Below, in pieces: positions 8,638 to 17,080 of a stretch of 64,000 bases of DNA. Within the stretch, counting starts at the first letter, position 1. Every line of letters starts with the position of its first letter. The notes beneath the pieces are model-generated. The model was given only the letters and a program-made list of their open reading frames with translations, did no database searches and was not told the origin of the DNA. A program made the translations under genes and the position numbers. Source of the DNA: Aphanothece saxicola GSE-SYN-MK-01-06B (lineage in GTDB: Bacteria > Cyanobacteriota > Cyanobacteriia > PCC-6307 > Cyanobiaceae); NCBI GenBank assembly GCA_019359745.1, contig JAHHGT010000004.1, positions 1 through 64,000 on the forward strand, given 5' to 3'.

Positions 8638-9417
8638 TCAGCCGCCCAGGGTCATCAGGTTCAGCCCATGCAGCCCCTCCAGCAGCAGGTAGGCCCCGAG
8701 CACCAGGGCCAGCACGCCCACGAGCCACTCGGCCTTGTGCTGCAGCCAGTCTTCGAGACGGGTGATCGGCTCGCGGATCGCCCCGCCGCTCACCAGCCAG
8801 GCCAGGGGCGGCAGCAGCAGCAGGGAACTGGCCATCAGGGTGAACAACCCCGTCACCTCGGCATCGGCGGTGAGGCCGGGGTCGTTGAGCAGCAGCAGGC
8901 CGGCCTCCTTGAGATAGAAGACCAGGTTCTCCGGGGTGAGCAGGGCGCTGGTGGCGCCGATCAGCACGAGGGTGAAGGTGCTGAAGTCGGGCAGCTGGTT
9001 CATCAGCCGCAGGGCCATGCCCTCTTCGCCGATGTTGGCCTGGGGCGTCAGCTGGTAAAGCCCCAGACCCACCAGGGCGCCGGCCCCGAGCAGGTCGATC
9101 AGCACCTGCTCCCGTTCCCCGTGGCTGAGGCTGATGGAGAACGCTTCACCCAGCACCATCAGCAGCACGATGGCCAGGGCATTGGCGGCGGCCCAGCCGG
9201 CCACGTAGGCCATGGCCCGCTGCAGCGGCGAGCGGCCCAGCAGCAGCAGGGTGACCACCGCGATGTGCAGGGGGCTGAAGGCGATGCCGATCCCGAACAG
9301 GGACGACTGGGTGATCAGGGTCGGAGACAGGAGCGCCGGGGCGCCGAGGCTGAAGAGCGACAGGAGGGGCGGCAAGCAGACCGTCCGGGGGGCTGGAGGT
9401 CCCGCATTCTCAGGCAT
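8638..9417 (-). CDS. GAP-family integral membrane protein
   Basis: A 259-residue polytopic protein with about six membrane segments (approx. residues 40-60, 68-90, 103-122, 150-168, 190-210 and 233-252). The opening GIAFSPLHIAVVTLLLLGRSPLQRAMAY pattern, Gly/Pro in the first helix and a helix-loop with GxAAANAL, fits the GAP / Sap-like (PF11139-type) family, distantly related to LysE-type exporters and linked in mycobacteria to surface glycolipid transport. The substrate here is unknown. About 35 residues precede the first family motif, so the real start may be downstream of 9417. Confidence 0.75.
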   Translation of the reverse strand: MPENAGPPAPRTVCLPPLLSLFSLGAPALLSPTLITQSSLFGIGIAFSPLHIAVVTLLLLGRSPLQRAMAYVAGWAAANALAIVLLMVLGEAFSISLSHGEREQVLIDLLGAGALVGLGLYQLTPQANIGEEGMALRLMNQLPDFSTFTLVLIGATSALLTPENLVFYLKEAGLLLLNDPGLTADAEVTGLFTLMASSLLLLPPLAWLVSGGAIREPITRLEDWLQHKAEWLVGVLALVLGAYLLLEGLHGLNLMTLGG

Positions 9418-9488
9418 GCCCCTGCCTCAGTGCGAAGGGGATCCCGGCTGGAGCCACTGCCCCAGGGCAGGGGAAGCTGGGAGAACGA

Positions 9489-9560
<72 letters not shown>

Positions 9561-9571
9561 ATGTGGAAAGG

Positions 9572-9653
9572 TGGGCCGGGTTGGATTTGAACCAACGTAG
9601 GCAGAGCCAGCGGATTTACAGTCCGCCCCCATTAACCACTCGGGCACCGACCC
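9572..9653 (-). tRNA. trnY: tRNA-Tyr(GTA)
   Basis: An 82-base class II tRNA on the minus strand: acceptor GGGTCGG/CCGGCCC with one G-T pair, long variable arm, anticodon GTA (complement of 9617-9619) and T-arm GTTGG-TTCAAAT-CCAAC. The long variable arm is the hallmark of bacterial tRNA-Tyr. CCA is not encoded. It is the first gene of the tRNA-Tyr/tRNA-Thr pair and diverges from aroQ. Confidence 0.96.
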
Positions 9654-9693
9654 GAACCACACCCTCAGAACTTACCAGCCGACCTTCCACCCC

Positions 9694-10131
9694 ATGCGCC
9701 TGCTCGTGCTCCATGGCCCCAACCTCAACCTGCTCGGCCAGCGGGAGCCCGGCCTCTACGGCAGCAGCACCCTGGCGGCCATCGATGCGGCCCTGGAGCA
9801 GCAGGCCGTGGAGCTGGGGGTGGAGCTCGCCTGTTTCCAGAGCAACCACGAGGGGGCCCTGGTCGACCGCATCCAGCAGGCAGGCAGCTGCGACGGGATC
9901 CTGATCAACGCCGCCGCCTACACCCACACCTCGGTGGCGATCCGCGATGCCCTGCTGGCCGTGGCCGTGCCGTTCGTGGAGGTCCATCTGAGCAACACCC
10001 ACGCCCGCGAGCGCTTCCGCCATCGCTCTCTGCTGGCCGATCGGGCCCTGGGGGTCATCTGCGGGTTCGGTCCCACCAGCTACCGCCTCGCCCTCGAGGG
10101 CCTGGTGGCCCATCTGCGGGCGGCGGCATGA
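9694..10131 (+). CDS. aroQ: 3-dehydroquinate dehydratase, type II
   Basis: A 145-residue enzyme of the shikimate pathway that converts 3-dehydroquinate to 3-dehydroshikimate for aromatic amino acids and quinones. The type II signature is complete: [17 protein letters not shown] near the start (catalytic Arg and Tyr), FQSNHEG, the [10 protein letters not shown] motif and VEVHLSN with the catalytic His. The length is normal for the dodecameric enzyme. The ATG follows the tRNA-Tyr gene by 40 bases in divergent orientation. Its stop overlaps the miaE start by four bases (ATGA), so the two genes are translationally coupled. Confidence 0.97.
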   Translation: MRLLVLHGPNLNLLGQREPGLYGSSTLAAIDAALEQQAVELGVELACFQSNHEGALVDRIQQAGSCDGILINAAAYTHTSVAIRDALLAVAVPFVEVHLSNTHARERFRHRSLLADRALGVICGFGPTSYRLALEGLVAHLRAAA

Positions 10132-10760
10132 GCGGCACTGCCCTGCCCATGCCGGCCGAGGCCCCGGTGGCGGCGGCGGCCCGGGTGAGATGGCTGGCCG
10201 CCCCCAGCAGCGCCGCCTGGCTGGAGCAGGCCCTGGCCCACCCCGAACTGCTGCTGATCGACCATGCCCACTGCGAGCGCAAGGCGGCCGGCGCCGCCCT
10301 GCAGCTGATGTTCCGCTACCCCTCCGATGGGGAGCTGGCCGCGGTGCTCAGCCCCCTGGCCCGGGAGGAGCTGGAGCACTTCGAGCGGGTGCAGGCCCTG
10401 CTGGAGCGACGAGGCCTCGCCCTGCGGGCCCTCGCCGCCCCGCCCTACGGCGCCGCCCTGGCGGCCCTGGTGCGGCGCCAGGAACCGGAACGGATGCTCG
10501 ACAGCTTCCTGGTGGCGGGCCTGATCGAGGCCCGCAGCCACGAGCGCATGGCCCTTCTGGCCGCCCACAGCCCCGATCCGGAGTTGCGGGACCTCTACGG
10601 CGACCTGCTGGCCAGCGAGGCCCGCCATTTCGGCCTCTACTGGGTGCTGTGCGAACGGCGCTGGCCCCGGCCGGTGGTGACCGAACGCCTCGCGGCCCTG
10701 GCCCAGCAGGAGGCGGTGATCCTTGCTTCCCTCCATCCGCAGCCGCGCATGCACAGCTGA
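10128..10760 (+). CDS. miaE: tRNA-(ms2io6A)-hydroxylase family protein (MiaE)
   Basis: A 210-residue non-haem di-iron, ferritin-like protein. The ligand pattern is present: [26 protein letters not shown] and [10 protein letters not shown] supply the Glu and His residues of the two E-x-x-H sites. In enterobacteria MiaE hydroxylates the isopentenyl group of ms2i6A37 in tRNA. Cyanobacterial members share the fold and probably the tRNA substrate, but some related proteins act in other hydroxylations, so the exact reaction is inferred. It starts within the aroQ stop (ATGA overlap), an arrangement unrelated in pathway but coupled in expression. It ends 9 bases before the convergent mtnD stop. Confidence 0.88.
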   Translation: MSGTALPMPAEAPVAAAARVRWLAAPSSAAWLEQALAHPELLLIDHAHCERKAAGAALQLMFRYPSDGELAAVLSPLAREELEHFERVQALLERRGLALRALAAPPYGAALAALVRRQEPERMLDSFLVAGLIEARSHERMALLAAHSPDPELRDLYGDLLASEARHFGLYWVLCERRWPRPVVTERLAALAQQEAVILASLHPQPRMHS

Positions 10761-10769
10761 GCCGGGCCC

Positions 10770-11339
10770 TCAGGCCGCGGCGGCGAGCACCTGCTCCAGC
10801 AGCGGGAAGCGCGTCGCGATCGGGTCGCCGGTGAAGCTGGCCACCCAGCCCTCAGTGTTGTTGAAGAAGCGCAGGGCGCAGAAGCTGGGGCGCTCGCCGG
10901 TGTCGAACCAGTGGGGGGTGCCGGCGGGCACGCCGATCCAGTCGCCCTGCTCGCACACCACCTGGAGCACCTCGTCGGCGATGTGAAGACAGAACAGCCC
11001 GCGGCCCTCCACGAAGAAGCGCACCTCGTCTTCGGCGTGGGTGTGCTCGGAGAGGAACTTCGCCCGCAGGGCCTCCCGGTCCGGATGGTCGGGGCCGAGC
11101 CGGATGGCATCCACCGTCCGGTAGCCCCCGTCGGCCTGGACCCGGGCGATCTCAGCGGCGTAGGCCTCAAGAATCGCCGCCTGGTCGGCGTCCGCTGCAA
11201 GAGCCACCGGGGTGGCCCAGCGCTTGAACCGCACCCCCCGGGCCCCCAGTTCGCGGGCGATCACCTCGCCGTCGCTGCTCTGCACAAGGGGAGCCTCGTG
11301 GCCGCCGCCTGTGGCGGAACGGATCACCAGGTGGGTCAT
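10770..11339 (-). CDS. mtnD: Acireductone dioxygenase
   Basis: A 189-residue cupin that oxidises acireductone in methionine salvage. With Fe2+ it yields the keto-acid precursor of methionine and formate; with Ni2+ it would be off-pathway. The metal ligands are visible as His99, His101 and Glu105 in the EHTHAEDEVRFFVEG motif, plus His143 in PAGTPHWFD. It completes the pathway step after the MtnB-MtnC fusion at 157-1506, about 9 kb away and on the same strand but not in one operon. Its ATG at 11339 faces the divergent cobI gene, whose start may overlap it. Confidence 0.94.
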   Translation of the reverse strand: MTHLVIRSATGGGHEAPLVQSSDGEVIARELGARGVRFKRWATPVALAADADQAAILEAYAAEIARVQADGGYRTVDAIRLGPDHPDREALRAKFLSEHTHAEDEVRFFVEGRGLFCLHIADEVLQVVCEQGDWIGVPAGTPHWFDTGERPSFCALRFFNNTEGWVASFTGDPIATRFPLLEQVLAAAA

Positions 11340-12150
11340 CGGAGCGCTCCAGGGCGTTCAGGGAAGCTGCAGCCTAGAAAGGCCCGACGCGGACCTCACC
11401 CCCATCGCCGACCCTGCATCCAGCGCCGGCCTCACCCTGGTGGGGGTGGGTCCCGGTGATCCGAACCTGCTCACCGTCGCCGCGGTGCGCGCCATCGAAT
11501 CCGCCCACACCGTGGCCTACCCGGTCGCCCGCGAAGGGGCCGTGGGCATGGCGGCCAGCGTGGCCGAACCCTGGATCGCGTCCGGCCAGCGGCGGCTGCC
11601 TTTGGTGTTCCCGATGGTGGCGGCGGCTGAGCCCCGCCGGCAGGCCTGGCAGGACGCCGCCGACCGGCTGGCCGCCGAGGTGGCGAGCGGGCGAGCCGTG
11701 GTGCTGCTCTGCGAAGGCGATGTGTCGCTCTTCGCCAGCAGCAGTTATGTGTTGCTGTCCCTGCGGCAGCGCCATCCCGCCCTGTCGGTTCGTCTGATCC
11801 CGGGCATCAGCGCCGTGGCGGCGGCGGCCGCCGCCGGGGCCTGGCCCCTGGCGCTGCAGCAGGAGGGGCTGCTGATCCGGCCCACCCCGGAGACGCCGCT
11901 GGAGCTGGAGGAGCTGCTGGACCAGGCGGCGGGCGGGGGATGGGTGCTGGCCCTGTTGAAACTGGGGGGCCGCTGGCCCTGGGTGCGCCCCCTGCTGGCC
12001 GGGCGTGGTCTGCTGGCGGAGGCGCTGTTTGCCCAGCGGGTGGGCTGGCCCGACCAGCAGCTCTGCCCGGCCGAGCAGGTGCCCGCCGCCGAGGCCCCCT
12101 ACTTCTCTCTCCTGCTGGTTCGGCAGGGGTGGCCGGCGGTGCTTCCATGA
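11311..12150 (+). CDS. cobI: Precorrin-2 C20-methyltransferase
   Basis: An SAM-dependent methyltransferase of cobalamin (pseudocobalamin) synthesis. The C-terminal ~235 residues have the uroporphyrin/precorrin methyltransferase fold: first strand and loop LVGVGPGDPNLLT, the CEGDVSLFASSSYV motif, and IPGISAVAAAAA. The start is uncertain. No ATG exists in frame near the domain. GTG 11440 falls inside the first beta strand, GTG 11311 overlaps the divergent mtnD coding region by 29 bases, and GTG 11212 overlaps it by 128. I chose 11311 because it keeps the first strand intact. It ends 28 bases before a DUF4079 gene on the same strand. Confidence 0.88.
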   Translation: MAERITRWVIGALQGVQGSCSLERPDADLTPIADPASSAGLTLVGVGPGDPNLLTVAAVRAIESAHTVAYPVAREGAVGMAASVAEPWIASGQRRLPLVFPMVAAAEPRRQAWQDAADRLAAEVASGRAVVLLCEGDVSLFASSSYVLLSLRQRHPALSVRLIPGISAVAAAAAAGAWPLALQQEGLLIRPTPETPLELEELLDQAAGGGWVLALLKLGGRWPWVRPLLAGRGLLAEALFAQRVGWPDQQLCPAEQVPAAEAPYFSLLLVRQGWPAVLP

Positions 12151-12178
12151 CCGTTCGCGTTTCGCCCCGCCCTTGCCG

Positions 12179-12835
12179 ATGCCCACCTTTGGGATGACAG
12201 CCAACGGCATGACCGCCACCGACTGGTTCGCCCTGCTGCACCCGGTGGTGATCATCCTGTTCGTCTACCCGGTGGTGGGAGCCACCATCCGGCTGGGGAT
12301 CCTGGCGCGGGAACGGCGTCTCGACATCAATCCCCTGCCACCAACGGTGGGGGTGGAGCACACCGACCATGGCCGCTGGGTGACCTCGGGTGTGGTGGTG
12401 GCTGTGCTGATCGCCATGGCGGCCACCTACGTCAGGGGTGGCGCCATCGGTAGCGGCGGCTCAGGTGCGGCCCTGCTGCTGGCCGGTGTGGGCTGCCTGG
12501 TGAGCTGCCTGGCCCTGTGGCGGGCCAAGGGCGCCGGGCTGCGGGCCGGTTTCGCCCTGATCTGCTGGCTGGGGCTGCTGACCCTGGGCAGCCAGCCCGC
12601 CCTGTGGCACCTGGGCCGCAGTCCGTTCGACGGGGGCGTGTGGGGGTCCCACTACTGGAGCGGGGTGCTGCTCTGTGGCCTGCTGCTGTTCGCCATGGCG
12701 GCCGCCCCCGAGATCTTGCGTTCCCCCCGGATGCGGCGGCTGCACGTCAGCGCCGCCTTCCTGACGGCCCTGCTGCTGGCGGTGCAGGCCATCAGCGGCA
12801 GCCGGGACCTGCTGGGCATGGCGCTGGGCCGGTGA
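12179..12835 (+). CDS. DUF4079-family membrane protein
   Basis: A 218-residue polytopic membrane protein with about six hydrophobic segments, found mainly in cyanobacteria and plastid-bearing eukaryotes. Features include an early HPVVIILFVYPVVGATIRLG helix, Gly-rich middle helices and a late HVSAAFLTALLLAVQAISG helix containing a His. The arrangement of paired His residues across helices suggests possible haem or chlorophyll binding in a cytochrome b561-like fold, but this is inference. ATG codons at 12179, 12194 and 12209 are all possible; I give the longest. Its 3' end overlaps the convergent dus gene by 44 bases. Confidence 0.8.
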   Translation: MPTFGMTANGMTATDWFALLHPVVIILFVYPVVGATIRLGILARERRLDINPLPPTVGVEHTDHGRWVTSGVVVAVLIAMAATYVRGGAIGSGGSGAALLLAGVGCLVSCLALWRAKGAGLRAGFALICWLGLLTLGSQPALWHLGRSPFDGGVWGSHYWSGVLLCGLLLFAMAAAPEILRSPRMRRLHVSAAFLTALLLAVQAISGSRDLLGMALGR

Positions 12836-13847
12836 TCTCCAGCTCCGCCTCCGCCCGGTGCAGCAGCGCCAGGGCGCTCCCCAGGCTGGGGGCAACCATC
12901 AGCTCCCGGCGCAGCTGGGCCGCACCGGCGAAGCCTTGGCAGGTCCAGCCGAGGTGCTTGCGGGCGATCAGCAGCCCCTGATCGCCCCGGGTGGCCACCA
13001 GCGCCTCCAGGTGCTCCCGGGCCAGCGCGATGCGGTCGCGGCTGCCCGGTTCGGGGGGCAGGGGCCGGCCGGCGAGGGCCGCGGCGATGCGCCCCACCAG
13101 CCAGGGGCGCCCCAGGCTGCCCCGTCCCACCATCACCCCGTCGGCACCGGTGAGGGCCAGGCAGCGCAGGGCGTCTTCCGGGCTGGCGATGTCGCCGTTG
13201 GCGATCAGCGGAATCCGCAGGGCCGCCTTCACCCGGCCGATCGCGCCCCAGTCGGCCCGGCCGGAGAAGCCCTGCTCCCGGGTGCGGCCATGCAGGGTCA
13301 GGGCGCGGGCGCCGGCGTTCTGCAGCGCCAGGGCGAAGCCCACAGGATCGGCACTGGCTCCGCACCAGCCCAGCCGGGTCTTGACCGTCACCGGCACCTG
13401 CACCGCCGCCGCCACCGCCGCAACGATCCGCAGGGCCAGGTCGGGCTGGCGCAGCAGGCCGCTGCCGCCCCCCTTGCGGGCGATCTTGCGCACCGGACAG
13501 CCCATGTTGATGTCGATCAGCCAGGCCCCGGCGGCCTCGGCCCGGCGGGCCGCCTCGGCCATGGCCTCGGGCCGATGGTCGAACAGCTGCACTCCGACCG
13601 GACCGGGATCCTGGTCGAGGGCGGCCATCTTGGCGCCCCCATGGCCCAGCTCCAGGGCCGTGGCATTGACCATCTCCGTGAACAGGAGGGCGTCGGGGGC
13701 CCAGCGGCGCACCAGGGCGCGGAAGATCCCGTCGCTCACGCCTGCCAGGGGCGACTGCAGCACCCGGCAGGTGAGCAGCCTGTCGGTGCCGTTGCCCTCC
13801 AGGCGCAGGGGGCCGGTGGGACAGGCGTGGGCGGTGGGAGTGGGCAT
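12792..13847 (-). CDS. dus: tRNA-dihydrouridine synthase
   Basis: A 351-residue FMN-dependent enzyme that reduces uridine to dihydrouridine in the D-loop of tRNA. The TIM-barrel signatures are clear: LQSPLAGVSDGIFR at the N-terminus, TEMVNATAL, the VQLFDHRPEAMAEAA strand, the catalytic-loop motif INMGCPVRKIARKGGGSGLL with Cys, TVKTRLGW, LTLHGRTREQGFSG and the phosphate-binding ANGDI and GRGSLGRPWL motifs. The overall pattern is DusB-like. The last ~15 residues overlap the DUF4079 gene on the other strand. The ATG at 13847 is only 17 bases from the start of the divergent DUF1823 gene. Confidence 0.94.
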   Translation of the reverse strand: MPTPTAHACPTGPLRLEGNGTDRLLTCRVLQSPLAGVSDGIFRALVRRWAPDALLFTEMVNATALELGHGGAKMAALDQDPGPVGVQLFDHRPEAMAEAARRAEAAGAWLIDINMGCPVRKIARKGGGSGLLRQPDLALRIVAAVAAAVQVPVTVKTRLGWCGASADPVGFALALQNAGARALTLHGRTREQGFSGRADWGAIGRVKAALRIPLIANGDIASPEDALRCLALTGADGVMVGRGSLGRPWLVGRIAAALAGRPLPPEPGSRDRIALAREHLEALVATRGDQGLLIARKHLGWTCQGFAGAAQLRRELMVAPSLGSALALLHRAEAELEITGPAPCPAGPGCR

Positions 13848-13864
13848 GCTGGGATCAGTCTCGG

Positions 13865-14389
13865 ATGCCCTGCGCCGCTTTGGACGCTGCCGCCGCCCCC
13901 GCCCCTGATGCCGCCCTGGCGCCGTTTCCCCTCAGCCGCGCCCTTCTGGAAGCGGTGCTGGCCGACCGCACCAGCGATCGCTTCGTGTGCCGGCTCATCT
14001 GGCCGCGGCTGGGCTACCGACCCGATGCCGATGGCCACCCCGATGCTGATGGCCAACCCTGGCAGGCCGGACCCGACACCCCCCCCGCCTGGGCCGAGGC
14101 CTTTCCCCAGGCTCCGGAGCTGATCGCCGAGCGACCGGCGAGCGTGCGGCTCACCCGCTCGATTCCCTCCGAGCACAAACAGCTGCTCAAGCAGCAGCTG
14201 GGCTTCGCCGGCTATCGCATCGGCGGGCTCTATCCCCGCCGCACCCGGCGGGCCACGGCGGTGAATTGGCTGCTGGCCCACCTGGCTGAGCGGGGCGAAC
14301 CTCTCAGCGAGGAAGGTCCGCTGCCGCCGCTGCTGGATCCGCCCAGCGACCCGGTGGCCGGCCACCCTGGGGATCTGCCGGTGGGTTGA
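13865..14389 (+). CDS. DUF1823-family cyanobacterial protein
   Basis: A 174-residue soluble protein of unknown role. It shows the family core: LLEAVLADRTSDRFVCRLIWPRLGY near 28-52, then VRLTRSIPSEHKQLLKQQLGF and a C-terminal basic RRTRRATAVNWLLAHL segment. The central region carries a tandem 18-base repeat encoding PDADGH and PDADGQ, probably a lineage-specific linker expansion. The family is restricted to oxygenic phototrophs as far as I know, which hints at a photosynthesis-related or plastid-type function, but nothing catalytic is obvious. The ATG lies 17 bases from the dus start on the other strand. Confidence 0.75.
   Translation: MPCAALDAAAAPAPDAALAPFPLSRALLEAVLADRTSDRFVCRLIWPRLGYRPDADGHPDADGQPWQAGPDTPPAWAEAFPQAPELIAERPASVRLTRSIPSEHKQLLKQQLGFAGYRIGGLYPRRTRRATAVNWLLAHLAERGEPLSEEGPLPPLLDPPSDPVAGHPGDLPVG
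14021..14056 (+). repeat. Two-copy 18-bp tandem repeat inside the DUF1823 gene
   Basis: Bases 14021-14038 and 14039-14056 match at 16 of 18 positions and encode PDADGH / PDADGQ. The repeat is in frame, so it adds a hydrophilic hexapeptide without disrupting the protein. Confidence 0.8.
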
Positions 14390-14446
14390 TTCGGCGGTCC
14401 CTCTGTAGGGTCTATGTAACGCATCCGTCGTAAGGAATAAGTCAGA

Positions 14447-15811
14447 TTGGCGCTCCCCGTCGTCGCCGTGATCGGCCGCCCCAACGTGGGCAAGTCCACC
14501 CTGGTCAACAGGCTCTGCGGCAGCCGTGAGGCCATCGTTCACGACCAGCCCGGGGTGACCCGGGATCGCACCTACCAGGAGGGCTTCTGGGGCGACCGCA
14601 TCTTCCGGGTGGTGGACACCGGCGGACTGGTGTTCGATGACGACAGCGAATTTCTGCCTGAGATCCGGGAGCAGGCCAACCTGGCCCTGGCCGAGGCGTC
14701 GGTGGCCGTGGTGATCGTGGATGGCCAGCAGGGGGTCACCGCCGCCGATGAATCCATCGCCGAGTGGCTGCGGAGCCAGTCGGTGCCGGTGCTACTGGGG
14801 GTGAACAAGTGCGAGTCCCCCGACCAGGGCCTGGCCATGGCGGCCGACTTCTGGGGCCTGGGCCTGGGCGAACCCCACCCGATCTCCGCCATCCACGGCG
14901 CCGGCACCGGCGACCTGCTCGACCGGGTGATCAGCTTCCTGCCGGCCACCACCGAGACCGATGAGGCCGAGCCGATCCAGCTGGCGATCATCGGCCGCCC
15001 CAATGTCGGCAAGTCGAGCCTGCTGAATGCCATCTGCGGTGAGAACCGGGCCATCGTCAGCCCGATCCGCGGCACCACCCGTGACACCATCGACACCACC
15101 CTCGAGCGGGAGGGGCTCACCTGGAAGCTGCTCGACACGGCCGGCATCCGGCGCCGCCGCAGCGTCGATTACGGCCCGGAGTACTTCGGCATCACCCGCA
15201 GCTTCAAGGCGATCGAGCGCAGCGATGTCTGTGTGCTCGTGATCGATGCCCTCGACGGGGTCACCGAGCAGGACCAGCGCCTGGCGGGCCGCATCGAAGA
15301 GGACGGCCGCGCCTGTGCCGTGGTTGTCAACAAGTGGGACCTGATCGAGAAGGACAGCCACACCATGAGCGCCATGGAGAAGGAGCTGCGCGCCAAGCTC
15401 TACTTCCTCGACTGGGCGCCGATGCTGTTCACCTCCGCCCTCACCGGCCAGCGGGTGGAGAGCATCTTCGCCATCGCCGCGGTGGCCGTGGAGCAGCACC
15501 GCCGCCGGGTGAGCACCTCGGTGGTGAACGAAGTGCTGCAGGAAGCCCTGCGCTGGCGTTCGCCGCCCACCACCCGCGGCGGCCGCCAGGGCCGGCTCTA
15601 CTACGGCACCCAGGTGGCGACCCGCCCCCCCAGCTTCACCCTGTTCGTCAACGACCCCAAGCTCTTCGGCGACACCTACCGCCGCTACGTCGAGCGCCAG
15701 ATCCGCGAGGCCCTGGGCTTTGAGGGATCGCCGGTGCGTCTGTTCTGGCGCGGCAAGCAGCAGCGCGATGCTGAGAAGGAGCAGGCCCGCCAGCAGAGCA
15801 GGGGCGGCTGA
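14447..15811 (+). CDS. der: Ribosome biogenesis GTPase Der (EngA)
   Basis: A 454-residue essential GTPase with two tandem G domains and a C-terminal KH-like domain, acting in 50S subunit assembly. Both P-loops are GRPNVGKS (residues ~10-17 and ~183-190). The first has DTGG at G3 and NKCE at G4; the second has DTAG and NKWD. The KH-like part includes [18 protein letters not shown]. Translation starts at TTG, supported by the AAGGA at 14433-14437, 10 bases upstream, and by the immediate family start [12 protein letters not shown]. It is followed 26 bases later by ecfT. Confidence 0.97.
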   Translation: MALPVVAVIGRPNVGKSTLVNRLCGSREAIVHDQPGVTRDRTYQEGFWGDRIFRVVDTGGLVFDDDSEFLPEIREQANLALAEASVAVVIVDGQQGVTAADESIAEWLRSQSVPVLLGVNKCESPDQGLAMAADFWGLGLGEPHPISAIHGAGTGDLLDRVISFLPATTETDEAEPIQLAIIGRPNVGKSSLLNAICGENRAIVSPIRGTTRDTIDTTLEREGLTWKLLDTAGIRRRRSVDYGPEYFGITRSFKAIERSDVCVLVIDALDGVTEQDQRLAGRIEEDGRACAVVVNKWDLIEKDSHTMSAMEKELRAKLYFLDWAPMLFTSALTGQRVESIFAIAAVAVEQHRRRVSTSVVNEVLQEALRWRSPPTTRGGRQGRLYYGTQVATRPPSFTLFVNDPKLFGDTYRRYVERQIREALGFEGSPVRLFWRGKQQRDAEKEQARQQSRGG

Positions 15812-15837
15812 CGTCGATGCTGGGGGGCCTGGCCTGA

Positions 15838-16791
15838 ATGGACTGGTTGCGGCAACTGCCGATCGGGCAGTACGTCGATGATGGTGAATCCGGCCGCGAG
15901 GGTGGCGGCAGCTGGCTGAAGCGGCTCGATCCGCGGGTGAAGCTGGTCTGGACGGTGGCGTTCCTGGTGACGCCGATCCTGGCCGGTCCTCTCTGGCGTC
16001 TCGGGCTGGTGGGTCTGTTGTTGCTGATCACCGCCGTCAGCGGCCTTCCCTGGCGCCTCTGGCGGCAGAGCCTGCCGCTGCTGATCGCCCTGGCCCTGCT
16101 GGTGGGGCTGCTGAGTGCCCTGTTGCCGGCCGCCGGGGGGGCGCCGGCCAGCCTCCAGCGGCCCCCCGGTGAGCTGCGGCTGGTTCCCGGATCTGCCGGT
16201 GCCCCACCCCCGTCGCGGGCCGGCCTGTCCTGGGAGCTGGTGCGCTGGGGCCCCGTGATGGCGGGGCCGCTCGAGCTGGGCCCCCTGGTGGTGACCCGTC
16301 GCTCCGCCGAACTGGGCATCAACGGCGCCACCCTGCTGTTCACCGTCATCCACAGCGCCAATCTGCTGCTGCTGTCCACCCCGCCCGAGGAGCTGGTCTG
16401 GACCATCGCCTGGTGGTTGGCTCCCCTCAAGGCGCTGGGCTGGCCCGTGGAGCGCCTGGGCTTCACCCTGCTGTTGTCCCTGCGCTTTCTGCCCCTGGTG
16501 CAGGAGGAGCTGCAGAACCTGCTGCGCTCGATCGCCACCCGGGCGGTGAGCCTGCGCCGGCTCGGCTGGAAGGCCAGCCTGGGACTGGTGCTGGCCGTGG
16601 GGGAGCGGCTGCTGGCCAACGTCCTGCTCCGCTCCGAGCAGGGGGCCGAAGCGTTGATGGCACGCGGCGGGCTGTGGCTCCCCCCCGACCGCCTGCACCA
16701 GCCGGCGGCCACCCCCACCGGCGCCAGCCTGGCGGCGGTGCTGGCCCTGGCGGTGCTGCTGGCGCTGCGCTGGAAAGTCGGTGCCCTTTAA
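15838..16791 (+). CDS. Energy-coupling factor transporter transmembrane protein (EcfT/CbiQ family)
   Basis: A 317-residue membrane protein with an LDPRVKL motif near 41-47, six or so hydrophobic helices, and the cytoplasmic coupling-helix region (LRSIATRAVSLRRLG and SEQGAEALMARG) typical of EcfT scaffolds that join S components to ABC ATPases for vitamin or metal uptake. A hydrophilic insert rich in Pro and Gly sits at ~100-145. No ATPase or S component is in the window, so the substrate cannot be told. It lies directly upstream of pipX, 22 bases away, as in other cyanobacteria. Confidence 0.88.
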   Translation: MDWLRQLPIGQYVDDGESGREGGGSWLKRLDPRVKLVWTVAFLVTPILAGPLWRLGLVGLLLLITAVSGLPWRLWRQSLPLLIALALLVGLLSALLPAAGGAPASLQRPPGELRLVPGSAGAPPPSRAGLSWELVRWGPVMAGPLELGPLVVTRRSAELGINGATLLFTVIHSANLLLLSTPPEELVWTIAWWLAPLKALGWPVERLGFTLLLSLRFLPLVQEELQNLLRSIATRAVSLRRLGWKASLGLVLAVGERLLANVLLRSEQGAEALMARGGLWLPPDRLHQPAATPTGASLAAVLALAVLLALRWKVGAL

Positions 16792-16813
16792 TGGCCCCAG
16801 CCAGCAGGGAGAC

Positions 16814-17080
16814 GTGAGCACGGAGCGCTATCTGAACCACCCGACCTTCGGGATGCTCTATCGGGTAGCGCCGGTGGCCGAGAGCCGCGATCTCTACGCC
16901 ACCCTCTACGCCCAGCGCATCTTCTTCCTGGTGACCCTCCAGGAGCGGGGAGCCCATTTCGAGGTGATCCCCCTGATGGACGCCCGCCACTTCGCCGAGC
17001 AGAACCTGGCCCGCTGCCGCCGGGAGGGTCCCGAAGCCCAGGCCCGCTGGCGCCAGCTCTTCGACCAGACCTTCATCTGA
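16814..17080 (+). CDS. pipX: PII-interacting protein X (PipX)
   Basis: An 88-residue regulator that links carbon/nitrogen sensing to transcription. PipX binds PII when 2-oxoglutarate is low, and binds and co-activates NtcA when it is high. The Tudor-like first half has YLNHPTFGMLYRV and LYATLYAQRIFFLVT, and the C-terminus has two helices ending in QTFI, exactly as in the family. The GTG start at 16814 gives the usual length; an upstream GTG at 16781 would lie inside ecfT. The stop TGA shares its last base with the ATG of pipY, so the two are translationally coupled, as known for the pipX-pipY operon. Confidence 0.95.
   Translation: MSTERYLNHPTFGMLYRVAPVAESRDLYATLYAQRIFFLVTLQERGAHFEVIPLMDARHFAEQNLARCRREGPEAQARWRQLFDQTFI

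Noticed and set aside
9457-9470. CTGCCC-CA-GGGCAG hairpin after the tRNA-Thr gene
   Set aside because: Short stem and no T-run on the tRNA strand; not enough to call a terminator.
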